64,000 nt of DNA, from the NCBI GenBank assembly GCA_947502975.1, contig CANNBV010000005.1, positions 62,001 through 126,000 on the forward strand, given 5' to 3'. The position numbers and the translations under genes are program-made. The notes under the pieces were generated by a model that did no database searches, had not been told where the DNA came from, and was given only the letters and a program-made list of their open reading frames with translations. Positions 16,090 to 24,558 of the stretch are shown one piece after another (the first letter of the stretch is position 1; each line of letters starts with the position of its first letter). This DNA is from an uncultured Flavobacteriaceae bacterium. Lineage in GTDB: Bacteria > Bacteroidota > Bacteroidia > Flavobacteriales > Flavobacteriaceae.

Positions 16090-17998
16090 TAAATTTTGTT
16101 TTATCCATAAAAATATTCACTGATGTTCCAAGGTTTGAGCTAGATATATTAATCTCTCCATTTAAAAAAGATACTCTATTTTTAATATTAGATAATCCAA
16201 CACCATGACCTTCATTTGTATTAACATCAAACCCTACACCATCATCATCAACGCTAAGTTGTATATTATCATCTTGACTACTTAATTGCACATGAATTTC
16301 ATTAGCATTAGCGTGTTTAATACTATTAGTAACAAGTTCTTGAATAATTCTAAAGATATTAACTTCTATGATTTTTGGCAACATCAAATTTATACCAATA
16401 AAATCGAACGAAATCTTTGATTTATGTATTGCATTCATATTAGTCACATAATCTGCAGCAGCTGTTTGTAGGTCAAAATTTTCTAAAGCAGGTGGTACTA
16501 AATTATGAGAAATGGCTCGCACTTGTTCGCAAGATTTATCTATCATCACTACAGCTTCTTTTATTGTTGTATTATTCATTTCAAGAAGTGTGTTCAGTTT
16601 GTGCTTTATCGCAGATAAATCGCCATTTACACCATCATGAAGTTCTTTTGCAATTCGTAGACGTTCTTTTTCTTCGCCTTCTATCAAAGATTCTAAAGCG
16701 TTAACTTGAGCTTCGCTTTTTAAAGCTATTAGTTCTTGATTTTTTCTTTTTTGTCTCTGCTTATAAAATAACCAAATAGCAACAGTTAAAGTTAAAAAAA
16801 GAATAGCCGCAGCAATTGCATAATTGGTATTCATTTGTTGCCTTTGTATGTTGTTTTTTTGTTGCGCAATCTCTAGCTTTTGAACATTAATCTCAGCGTT
16901 CTTTTTTTGAAATTCAAATTGGGTTTCAAGATAGTTAACCCTATTTATCAATCGCTCACTCTTTAAAGAATCAGATAATTTTATGCTTGATATTTTATAA
17001 TAATAAGCTGTTTTAAAATCTTGTTTTCTTTCATTTATTAATGCCAACTCCTCATATACTTTTGCTTCTATTTCTGGCATATTGTTAGCAATTGCTAATT
17101 TTAGTGCTTGTTCTAAATAAGATGCAGTACTCTTATCTTTTTTGAGTTTTGAATTAGTCTCTCCTAACCTAAGTAGCACTTCAGCTTTGTAATATACGTC
17201 GGTATAATTAGCATTAATAGCTAAGGCCTTTTCATAAAACTCAATAGCTTTAGGGTATTTATTAATATTTAAAAAATATTCACCATAATGATAAGCTACA
17301 TAAAAATTCAAATGTTCGTCATCAATGCTTTCTGAAATACTATCTGCCTTTTTAAAATATTCTAGTGCTTTATTTTTTTCCCCTTGTCGTAATTTATTAA
17401 GACCTAAATCACCGTAAATCAGTCCATTTTGCACTCGAGCTTTTTTACTATTCGCTTTTAATGCCAGTGTTAAATATTTAATCTCATTCTCATGATTATT
17501 AAATGTTGAATAAAATGCTGCTAGATTTTGATAGGTTTTTGAAACATTAATACTATCTCCCGTACTTTCAAATATTTCAATCGCCTTAAAGTAATTATCG
17601 TCTACTTTGGTAAGCTGACCAAAAAACTGGTAAATATTACCAAGATTAACATAGGTAGCAGCAATACCTTTATTGTAATTGATATGCTTAGCAAAGGGCA
17701 GTGCTTTTTTATTATAAAATATTGCAGAGTCATAAATTGCTAAATCACTAAACATTATAGCTGTATAGCTATTTGCTCTAAAACTCCCTAAATTAAAACC
17801 AATAGCTTTACTTTTTATTGCCGCTTTTTTATATGTTGCAATTGCTTTTTCAGGATTTGATTTTTCATAAGTGTATCCTTCATTTAAAAGAGATACCACA
17901 TCTAAACTATCTTTCTTATATGAATTTGACTGTGACTGAATGCTAAAAACATTCAATATTATACAGATATACCCTAAAAAGACACAACCAAACTTCAT
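16079..17998 (-). CDS. TPR-containing NarX-type sensor histidine kinase (pair 2)
   Basis: 639 aa, paralogous to the kinase at 12880. A signal peptide leads into periplasmic tetratricopeptide repeats (about 35-370), a coiled coil with Gln/Lys-rich heptads, one membrane helix (YAIAAAILFLTLTVAIWLFY), a HisKA_3 domain with His454 in RIAKELHDGVN, and a HATPase with TNSIKHA, DDDGVGFD and GHGVGLSN. The kinase cores of the two paralogues are much closer than the TPR parts, as expected if the pairs sense different inputs but share signalling. It lies 39 bases downstream of the T9SS protein gene. Confidence 0.93.
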   Translation of the reverse strand: MKFGCVFLGYICIILNVFSIQSQSNSYKKDSLDVVSLLNEGYTYEKSNPEKAIATYKKAAIKSKAIGFNLGSFRANSYTAIMFSDLAIYDSAIFYNKKALPFAKHINYNKGIAATYVNLGNIYQFFGQLTKVDDNYFKAIEIFESTGDSINVSKTYQNLAAFYSTFNNHENEIKYLTLALKANSKKARVQNGLIYGDLGLNKLRQGEKNKALEYFKKADSISESIDDEHLNFYVAYHYGEYFLNINKYPKAIEFYEKALAINANYTDVYYKAEVLLRLGETNSKLKKDKSTASYLEQALKLAIANNMPEIEAKVYEELALINERKQDFKTAYYYKISSIKLSDSLKSERLINRVNYLETQFEFQKKNAEINVQKLEIAQQKNNIQRQQMNTNYAIAAAILFLTLTVAIWLFYKQRQKRKNQELIALKSEAQVNALESLIEGEEKERLRIAKELHDGVNGDLSAIKHKLNTLLEMNNTTIKEAVVMIDKSCEQVRAISHNLVPPALENFDLQTAAADYVTNMNAIHKSKISFDFIGINLMLPKIIEVNIFRIIQELVTNSIKHANANEIHVQLSSQDDNIQLSVDDDGVGFDVNTNEGHGVGLSNIKNRVSFLNGEINISSSNLGTSVNIFMDKTKFNVN

Positions 17999-18037
17999 AG
18001 AAAACTATTGATTATCGAAAGATACAAAATGACATTG

Positions 18038-20185
18038 TTACAGCTTTACAATTCGTTTTACTATCTGTTTGTTTTCAGCCTCAAGAACCAACATATATAT
18101 AGAACTAGGTAATTCTGATATATTTATGCTTAGCGTTTCATTTTGAATTTTTTCTCGTTTTAAAATTCTACCATTTAAATCAAGAATTGAAACTTGCTGT
18201 ATATTTAACCCTATTGATTTTTGAATATTAAGAATACCAGTAGTTGGATTAGGGTATATATTTATATTTTCTAATTCTGATGATTTGGTTCCCAGAGTTT
18301 CTGACTGCACTGAAATCTGAAAACTCATATCCCCAGATTGTGATGATAAGTTACCAACTTTAAGTAAATACTCATTGCCTTGTGTGAGATTATTAAAAAA
18401 TCCATCGTTTGTAAAACACTGTATTTCTGCATTTCCACATGCATCATAGAGTGCATAATAGCCTAAAATATTATTCGTTAAATGTTCTATAGCAATATCG
18501 TTATTTGTGGGCATTGTAAATCGATACCAAACATCTGATACTGTATTTGATTCACCAGAAGGTTCGCAACTGGAGTTAACACTGTTTGTAGCTGCAGAAT
18601 TATTAGTTGAATATGTACTAAAATCATTTTCAATAACAGTAATATCTTGAGGTGTAGCACAATCGTCATTAAAAATATTTTCAAAAGCTTGAAGACTAAA
18701 ACTTCTAGATATTGCATCATTAGTCCTTTGAGAAATTCTAAGTAAATAATTAGTGTTTAAAGAAAGGTTTGTGTAACTAAAATTTCCACTTCCACAGTCA
18801 ATTTCAGTTCCAGAACAGGCATCAAATAAGGTAGTTTTTAAGTCGAAAACACTATTAGAAATTTGAAGATTCCCTGTAACTGGCATAGTAAAATTATACC
18901 ATAAGTCTAAGTTAGTATTTGTTGCAGTATCACAGCTGCTGTCTAAACTTTCGGTTGCTGTCCTTACATCAACAGTAAACTGCGATGTATTGTTTACTGG
19001 TATAGTTATATTCTCACTATTATCACAATCATCATTTGTTGCTAAAGTAAAAGCTTGAAATCTGGGCGTTCTATTGGACACTATATTTGATGATATTCTA
19101 ACGCTATAATTTATACCAGCCTGAAGCCCAGATACAAAGTGTAATCCTGATTGACAAGAAATTTCATTACCACCGCAAGCGTCATAAATTGTTACTCTTT
19201 CATTTGCAGTAAGTTGATCTATCTTTATATTTCCAGTAACTGGCATGGTAAAATTATACCACAAATCATAGTTGGTATTGCTTGCTATTTCGCAAGATGA
19301 ATCCAGGCTTTCTGTAGCCGTTCGTAAATCTGTTTGATATGTATTGGTGTTAGCAGTTTCAATTATAATATTTTCAGAATTTGCACAATCATTGTTTGTT
19401 GCATATTCATAAGCTTGTAGTCTAAAATTCATAGTCCCAGCATCTGTTGTTCTTTCTGCAACCCTTAAAATATAGGTACTACCTGATTGCAAATTTTGGA
19501 ACACACCATTGTTAGAAAAGCATTGTAACTCTGTACCTGCACAACTATCATATAAGCTAAATGTTTGTGTGTTATTTGAAAAAGTTATGTCTACAGTGCC
19601 TGTAACTGGCATTACAAATTCATACCATAAATCTAAGTATGTATTACTAGAGCTATCACAACTTGCGCTTAATGATGTTGATGCTAGACTCGAATTTGGA
19701 GCAGGCTGAGTAAAATTTGATGTACTTATCGTAATGGTTTCTCTATTTACACATTCATCGTTAGCTATCGGGGCAAATGCTTGTACCGAAAAAGAGGTTG
19801 TGCTAGCAAATTGAAAAGATGCTCTTAATAAATATGTATTACCATTTACTAAGTTAATATATGATGAATCATCTCCCATACAAGCTATTTCTGCTCCACC
19901 ACAACTTTCGTAAATTGTAAAAAAGTTAAGAACACTAGTATTACTTATTCTAAAAATACCATCTATTGGCATCGTAAATTCATACCATAAATCTCGATTA
20001 TCTTGATTCGCATTGTTACAGGATGCATCTAGACTCTCTGTTGCTTCTGCATAATCTCGGGAAATAGTTAAGGTAGAATTTGTTGGAACAGTAATAAGTT
20101 CTGCATTCGCACAGTCGTTATTTGTTGGTACTTGAGCAAATATTGAAGTAACACTTAAAATAAAGAGTAATTTTAAAACTTTCAT
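18038..20185 (-). CDS. Secreted five-repeat protein with T9SS type A sorting domain
   Basis: 715 aa. The signal peptide MKVLKLLFILSVTSIFAQ precedes five tandem domains of about 115-125 aa. Each begins NDDCANSE or a variant followed by ITI, and contains TATESLDSSC, DLWYNFTMPVTGN and a YDACGGNEIxC segment with paired cysteines; the fold resembles pre-peptidase C-terminal (PPC)-like beta sandwiches. The last 75 residues (IYPNPTTGILNIQ to KRIVKL) are a T9SS type A sorting domain. It heads the unit containing kinase/regulator pair 2 and is preceded by palindrome copy 3 about 60 bases upstream. It is likely a cell-surface or released binding protein of unknown ligand. Confidence 0.85.
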   Translation of the reverse strand: MKVLKLLFILSVTSIFAQVPTNNDCANAELITVPTNSTLTISRDYAEATESLDASCNNANQDNRDLWYEFTMPIDGIFRISNTSVLNFFTIYESCGGAEIACMGDDSSYINLVNGNTYLLRASFQFASTTSFSVQAFAPIANDECVNRETITISTSNFTQPAPNSSLASTSLSASCDSSSNTYLDLWYEFVMPVTGTVDITFSNNTQTFSLYDSCAGTELQCFSNNGVFQNLQSGSTYILRVAERTTDAGTMNFRLQAYEYATNNDCANSENIIIETANTNTYQTDLRTATESLDSSCEIASNTNYDLWYNFTMPVTGNIKIDQLTANERVTIYDACGGNEISCQSGLHFVSGLQAGINYSVRISSNIVSNRTPRFQAFTLATNDDCDNSENITIPVNNTSQFTVDVRTATESLDSSCDTATNTNLDLWYNFTMPVTGNLQISNSVFDLKTTLFDACSGTEIDCGSGNFSYTNLSLNTNYLLRISQRTNDAISRSFSLQAFENIFNDDCATPQDITVIENDFSTYSTNNSAATNSVNSSCEPSGESNTVSDVWYRFTMPTNNDIAIEHLTNNILGYYALYDACGNAEIQCFTNDGFFNNLTQGNEYLLKVGNLSSQSGDMSFQISVQSETLGTKSSELENINIYPNPTTGILNIQKSIGLNIQQVSILDLNGRILKREKIQNETLSINISELPSSIYMLVLEAENKQIVKRIVKL

Positions 20186-20247
20186 AAGAATGATTTTTAA
20201 TGGTTAAATAGCTAATCGCAAGCTACTTACATTAAAAATCAAATAGG

Positions 20248-20289
20248 CAAGGGTATTCTCTAAATTTTAAAACCTAGGGATTACCCTTA
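20248..20289. promoter_or_regulatory. Long imperfect palindrome, copy 3 (candidate NarL-type operator)
   Basis: Arms begin AAGGGTATTCTCTAAATTT and end CCTAGGGATTACCCTTA. The outer ends AAGGGTA/TACCCTT pair perfectly and the inner part is more diverged than in copies 1 and 2. The flanking block AATCGCAAGCTA is shared with the sequence beside copy 2. Confidence 0.6.
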
Positions 20290-20316
20290 GTTATGTTTTA
20301 CTTATGATTTAAATAA

Positions 20317-20351
20317 AAAAACCTGCCACATGTAAAACGAGACAGGTTTTT
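20317..20351. terminator. Terminator downstream of tpiA
   Basis: AAAAACCTGCC (20317-20327) pairs with GACAGGTTTTT (20341-20351) with one mismatch. A-run on one side and T-run on the other make it usable in both directions; it lies downstream of tpiA, past the repeat element. Confidence 0.8.
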
Positions 20352-20380
20352 GGTATATGTTATGTTATTAGCAAGTGCAC

Positions 20381-20467
20381 CCGCGTTAGCGATTGCAGTG
20401 GAAAGCCCACAGTGAGGCACGAACGAGGACTTGCAGCGTAAAGCGCGACCCCTAGTGGGTAACGCCC
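20381..20467 (+). repeat. Extragenic repeat, family A, copy 2
   Basis: Runs from CCCGCGTTAGCGATTG to GTGGGTAACGCCC. It is roughly 90% identical to the copy at 61317-61405 by eye. The ends GCGTTA/TAACGC form an inverted repeat, and two internal blocks (GATTGCAGTGGAAAGCCC and GACTTGCAGCGTAAAGC) are imperfect direct repeats. Confidence 0.8.
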
Positions 20468-20526
20468 AACTTCTCGATACAATTTCGAAAAAAATCGAAA
20501 TTACTCGAAGTGACTCCGTTTACTTG

Positions 20527-21276
20527 TTAAAATGCATTTACTATGGCAAAGAAATCTTCTGCTTTTAATGAAGCTCCGCCAATAAGCCCGCCATCTACAT
20601 CTGGCTTTCCAAAAATTTCTTGAGCATTTGCAGGTTTAACACTCCCGCCGTAAAGGATAGATACCTCATCGGCAACGTTTGCACCATATGTATTTGCTAA
20701 TGTTTTTCTAATGAAAGCGTGCATATCTTGTGCTTGCTCTGGGGAAGCGGTTTCTCCTGTACCTATAGCCCAAACTGGCTCGTATGCCAAAACGATATTT
20801 TTAAATGCTGCAGCTTCTAAATGAAATAGTGCATTTTTTATTTGGCTCTCTACAACAGCTTCTTCGTTACCAGCTTTTCTGTCTGCGAGCTCTTCTCCAA
20901 AACAGAAAATAATTCTTAAATTGTTAGCTAAAGCAGCGTCAACCTTTTTGGCTAGTGATGCGTCTGTTTCGTTGAAGTATTCACGACGCTCGCTGTGTCC
21001 TAAAATTACAGTTGAAATCCCAACACTTTTTAACATACTTGCGCTTATTTCTCCTGTATAGGCTCCATTTTCAGCAAAATGCATGTTTTGTGCAATGGCT
21101 TCTATTCCTGAACCTTCTAAAACTTTGGTTGCTAAAGCTAAGTTTGTGAATGTTGGTGCTACCATTACCTCAGCATCACCTGTATTATTTTGTTGTTTTA
21201 AATCTGAGATTAACGCTTCGGTTTGTGCCAAATCGTTATTCATTTTCCAGTTTCCAGCTACGATATGTTTTCTCAT
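20527..21276 (-). CDS. tpiA: Triose-phosphate isomerase
   Basis: 249 aa, the normal length. It interconverts dihydroxyacetone phosphate and glyceraldehyde 3-phosphate in glycolysis and gluconeogenesis. Landmarks are GNWKMN with the catalytic Lys near residue 11, LGHSERREYF with the catalytic His, AYEPVWAIGTG with the catalytic Glu and flexible loop 6, and the phosphate-binding YGGSVKPAN and GGLIGGASL at the end. The next gene upstream (thioredoxin-like lipoprotein) ends 64 bases before this start. It ends before a repeat element and a terminator. Confidence 0.97.
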   Translation of the reverse strand: MRKHIVAGNWKMNNDLAQTEALISDLKQQNNTGDAEVMVAPTFTNLALATKVLEGSGIEAIAQNMHFAENGAYTGEISASMLKSVGISTVILGHSERREYFNETDASLAKKVDAALANNLRIIFCFGEELADRKAGNEEAVVESQIKNALFHLEAAAFKNIVLAYEPVWAIGTGETASPEQAQDMHAFIRKTLANTYGANVADEVSILYGGSVKPANAQEIFGKPDVDGGLIGGASLKAEDFFAIVNAF

Positions 21277-21340
21277 AAGATTAATTTGTACTTCTTTAAA
21301 AAGAAGGCTTTTAAGAATTATTAATATGTAGCAAAACTAC

Positions 21341-21829
21341 TTAATTTTTTATAGCTTTTAATAACTTTTCATCATCAGCTTCGATAACATCAAATACAAC
21401 GATTTCGCTAGCTTTATTTATTACCATGTAACGGGGAATCCAACCTATGCTCACAAAATCTCCAAATGCTGATTTTTTGCCTTTTGGGAGGTATAAATGT
21501 TCACCAATTACATTGTATCTTTCTATACCACGTTTCCAAGCTTTTTCTCCTCTATCTAGAGAAAGAAATAGATATACAACATCAGGGTATTCTTCTTGTA
21601 ATACTTTTACTTTTGGCATGTTTTGTATGCAATCACCACACCATGATGCCCATATATCAATAAGAATGGTTTTTCCTTTATGGGTTTCTAAAATAGATTT
21701 TAATGAAATTTCACTCCCATCTAAAGTGATAAAAGTATCATTTAGTGCTGCTTCATCAAACTGTGTTGGGTCTTCACCACAGCTAAAAAAACTTAATAAT
21801 ACAAGTAGTAAATAACTTATCTTTTTCAT
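21341..21829 (-). CDS. TlpA-like thioredoxin-fold lipoprotein
   Basis: 162 aa. A lipoprotein signal (LLLVLLSFFSCGEDP, Cys17) anchors it, probably in the periplasm. The thioredoxin fold carries WASWCGDCIQNMPKVK, with the redox pair in WCGDC, and the cis-Pro region near GWIPRYMVI. Proteins of this type reduce or exchange disulfides in the envelope. It lies 10 bases downstream of the ABC permease gene and upstream of tpiA on the same strand. Confidence 0.88.
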   Translation of the reverse strand: MKKISYLLLVLLSFFSCGEDPTQFDEAALNDTFITLDGSEISLKSILETHKGKTILIDIWASWCGDCIQNMPKVKVLQEEYPDVVYLFLSLDRGEKAWKRGIERYNVIGEHLYLPKGKKSAFGDFVSIGWIPRYMVINKASEIVVFDVIEADDEKLLKAIKN

Positions 21830-21839
21830 GACTCAATAT

Positions 21840-22916
21840 TTATTGCAATTTCACTTTTGGATCTAACCAAACATAAATTAAGTCGACTAAAATATTAATC
21901 ATTACAAATAAGGTTGCTATTACTAAAACTGAGCCCATGATTACAGGCAAATCTAGTGTATTTAAGGAATTTACAATCTCTTTTCCTAGACCATTCCACC
22001 CGAAGATAAACTCAACAAAAACGGCTCCAGCAAGCATAGAAGCAAACCATCCCGAAATTGCAGTTACAACTGGGTTTAATGCATTTTTTACTGCATGACG
22101 TTTTATGATTTGAAATTCGCTTAAGCCTTTAGCTCTAGCTGTGCGGATATAATCTTGATTAAAAACTTCTAATAATGAATTTCGCATTAATTGGATAACT
22201 ACAGCCAGCGGACGAATACCTAAAACAATGGCTGGTAGAATGAGGTTTTTCCATTTAATGTGCATAGCTTCACCAAAGTCGTCGAGTTCATAAAGGCTAC
22301 CTGTCATTTCTAAATTGGTGTATTCGTGCAATACATATCCAAAAAACCATGCGAATAATATAGCGCTAAAAAATGATGGCACACTCATACCTAAAGTGCT
22401 AAAAATTTGGATGGTTTTATCAAGCCATTTGTCTTTGTACAATGCGGAAACGATACCTAAAAGCACGCCTAAAATCATTGCAATAATAATAGCTGAAACT
22501 GCCAAAACAAATGTGTTGGGTAATGTTTCTCCTAAAACTTGGCTTACCTTTTTGCCTTGTTTGGTAAATGATTCTCGTAAATATGGAAGTTTTAAAACGG
22601 TAGTGGTATTTCCTATTGAAAATAGTTTTGCTGCACTGTACTTTTCCTTTGCTAAAAACGTGTAATCTTCTTCGTTTTTGGAATGAAATGATAAGGGTGA
22701 TAAATCATTGATGTAATAGGCATATTGTGTTAAAACAGGTTTATCAAAACCATATTTAGCTTTTACTTTAGCTAATTGTTCACTATCCTCATTTTGCCCC
22801 ATCATCATTTGTGCAGGGTCTCCAGGAAGCACATTGAATAAAAAGAAAATAACAGTAACTACTCCAAATAATGTGAGTATAGCGTAAAGGATTTTATTTA
22901 GGAGGTAGTTAATCAG
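21840..22916 (-). CDS. DppB/OppB-type ABC transporter permease with a non-canonical start
   Basis: 358 aa by my reading. Family features are the opening INYLLNKILYAILTLFGVV with the first membrane helix, FNVLPGDPAQMMMG, and the permease EAA-type loop KRHAVKNALNPVVT. A GTG at 22832 would remove the first helix and cannot be right. In frame, only CTG (22916) or ATT (22913) lie before a TAA stop, and a heptamer tandem repeat begins immediately upstream, as if it had displaced the original ATG. Partner permease and ATPase genes are absent here. Peptide uptake is the usual role of the family. Confidence 0.8.
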   Translation of the reverse strand: MINYLLNKILYAILTLFGVVTVIFFLFNVLPGDPAQMMMGQNEDSEQLAKVKAKYGFDKPVLTQYAYYINDLSPLSFHSKNEEDYTFLAKEKYSAAKLFSIGNTTTVLKLPYLRESFTKQGKKVSQVLGETLPNTFVLAVSAIIIAMILGVLLGIVSALYKDKWLDKTIQIFSTLGMSVPSFFSAILFAWFFGYVLHEYTNLEMTGSLYELDDFGEAMHIKWKNLILPAIVLGIRPLAVVIQLMRNSLLEVFNQDYIRTARAKGLSEFQIIKRHAVKNALNPVVTAISGWFASMLAGAVFVEFIFGWNGLGKEIVNSLNTLDLPVIMGSVLVIATLFVMINILVDLIYVWLDPKVKLQ

Positions 22917-22949
22917 TTGTTAGTTGTTAGTTGTTAGTTGTTAGTTGTT
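22917..22949. repeat. Heptanucleotide tandem repeat (TTAGTTG)n at the permease start
   Basis: About four to five direct copies of the 7-mer TTAGTTG, in the 46-base gap between the DoxX protein gene and the permease. The repeat abuts the permease reading frame and provides an in-frame stop (TAA on the minus strand). Copy number could change by slippage. Confidence 0.85.
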
Positions 22950-22962
22950 AGAATGATAAATA

Positions 22963-24558
22963 TTATGATTTACAATTATACTCTTCAGAATACTCCTTAA
23001 TTGGGTCATGTTTAGCAAATTCTTTTCCTTCTATTGATTCACAGAATTTTATAGTATCACTTTTGATAATAGCTTCCAGTTTTTCTAAGAAGCCTTCTGC
23101 GAATTCACCATCAGCATAACTAGACAACTTCAAACTAGGCATATAAAAATCATTATTCTTTGTTGAAATAACTTGTTCAAAAATCAGTTCTGTTGTTTCG
23201 TAAAAAAAATCTGTTTCTGATAATTTATGATTTGGTCCAGTTGTGTCATAATACGTCATAAAATCTTCATTATTTTCTGGAACTAACTTTACTAAAATTG
23301 AATCTGGAATTTTTAATTCATTCAAATAATACTCTGACGCTCTATATAGGTTTTTTTCATAATCAGTATCATATAGAGCCTCATCAGCAAATGATAGGCT
23401 ATCTCCCATATTAGATTCTACAACGTTTTTCTTTTTATCTATAAAATTAGAAGCCTCAACTTCAGGCAACTCCAAATCATCAACATCATTCCAATGTTCT
23501 TTTTGGGTTATAGTTCCCTTATCCAATTCTAAAATGCCAGGATTTGAACGTACTACCGTTTTTAAAGCTTTTTCATCACATAAATACCATTCAAAATCAA
23601 TATTATAAGTTTTGTTGATACGCTGTTTTGCATCTTCTCCTGATGCAGTTAAACCTATTATTTGATAATTATTAGCTCTCGCTTCGTCTTGTAATGCTTT
23701 CAATTTTGAAGCGCCTTCTTTATCAATTTTTTCTATACTGTAAGACACTACTACAATCAGATTTTCTTGGTCTAAATAATGAGCTGTTAAATCTTCATCT
23801 TCACTTTCGATAGAAAAATCAACTACTGGTGGCGTATATCCTTCTTGAATCACTTTAGTTTCAACACCTATAAATTCGCCATCAATTTCTGGATAAGAAC
23901 CATTAGTTGTAATTACTTTTTCTTCACCGTTGATACTAAACTTCCAGCTATATTCTTGGATTGGTTTCGGTGCATCTTCTGGAATGACCATACCTTCTTT
24001 AATGTTTTTTCCAATAGCATAAGCTCTAAAATCTATTGAAGGTAAGTGCATTAACACATGATAGCCAAACCATAAACTCACGATAAAACCTAATAATGCA
24101 AATACTGTTGTGGTGAGTTTAGAAAATACTGGATTGATATATTTTACGCCAAAAAATAGAATTAAAATAAATATTAAAAGCACAACATCCTTTCCAAAAG
24201 ATTCCCAAGGATCTAACTTTAAAAAGTCACCAAAACAGCCACAGTCTTTTACTTTCTCAAAATAAGCCGCATAAAAGGTTAAAAACGTAAAGAATATAAT
24301 CATCAACAATAAACTCCAAACGGTGAATTTAGGTTTGTATCCTATGAGTAAGAACACACCTAAAACTACCTCAAACACTACAACAAATACCGAAATTAAT
24401 AATGCATAAGGTTCTAAAAAAGGAATATTTAATACATCCGGACTAAAATATTCTTGTAGTTTATACGAAAATCCTATAGGGTCGTTCAATTTTATAAATC
24501 CTGAGAAGATGAATAAAACCCCAACTAATATTCTTGATATGCTTACTAATATTCTCAT
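22963..24558 (-). CDS. BT_3928-type DoxX membrane protein with long C-terminal extension
   Basis: 531 aa. Residues 1-140 hold four DoxX/MauE-type membrane helices (RILVGVLFIFSGFIKLNDPIG; the loop KDCGCFGDF has paired cysteines), then a fifth helix and a soluble thioredoxin-like region (about 265-365) ending KEHWNDVDDLEL, which is where I remember such proteins ending. Here another 165 residues follow (about 366-531), hydrophilic, with one CESIEGKEF segment and a final YNCKS; I do not recognise this part. The ATG overlaps the stop of the DUF1599 gene (ATGA), so the two are coupled. A role in envelope redox homeostasis is inferred from DoxX/MauE relatives. Confidence 0.83.
   Translation of the reverse strand: MRILVSISRILVGVLFIFSGFIKLNDPIGFSYKLQEYFSPDVLNIPFLEPYALLISVFVVVFEVVLGVFLLIGYKPKFTVWSLLLMIIFFTFLTFYAAYFEKVKDCGCFGDFLKLDPWESFGKDVVLLIFILILFFGVKYINPVFSKLTTTVFALLGFIVSLWFGYHVLMHLPSIDFRAYAIGKNIKEGMVIPEDAPKPIQEYSWKFSINGEEKVITTNGSYPEIDGEFIGVETKVIQEGYTPPVVDFSIESEDEDLTAHYLDQENLIVVVSYSIEKIDKEGASKLKALQDEARANNYQIIGLTASGEDAKQRINKTYNIDFEWYLCDEKALKTVVRSNPGILELDKGTITQKEHWNDVDDLELPEVEASNFIDKKKNVVESNMGDSLSFADEALYDTDYEKNLYRASEYYLNELKIPDSILVKLVPENNEDFMTYYDTTGPNHKLSETDFFYETTELIFEQVISTKNNDFYMPSLKLSSYADGEFAEGFLEKLEAIIKSDTIKFCESIEGKEFAKHDPIKEYSEEYNCKS

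Larger units (their letters stand above)
20186..20526. other. Intergenic region between the two-component block and tpiA
   Basis: 341 bases without a gene. From left to right it holds the promoter region of the five-repeat protein, palindrome copy 3, a terminator (20317-20351) and family A repeat copy 2 (20381-20467). Confidence 0.85.

Noticed and set aside
12100-20289. The long palindromes as plain terminators of the regulator genes
   Set aside because: They lack U-runs, lie next to the downstream start codons, and the copy at 20248 is not preceded by a regulator gene. A minor role in termination cannot be fully excluded.
22830-22832. GTG start of the ABC permease
   Set aside because: It removes the conserved first membrane helix that is clearly readable upstream in the same frame.
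22917-22949. CRISPR-like short repeats
   Set aside because: The 7-bp units are directly contiguous with no spacers, so this is a simple tandem repeat.
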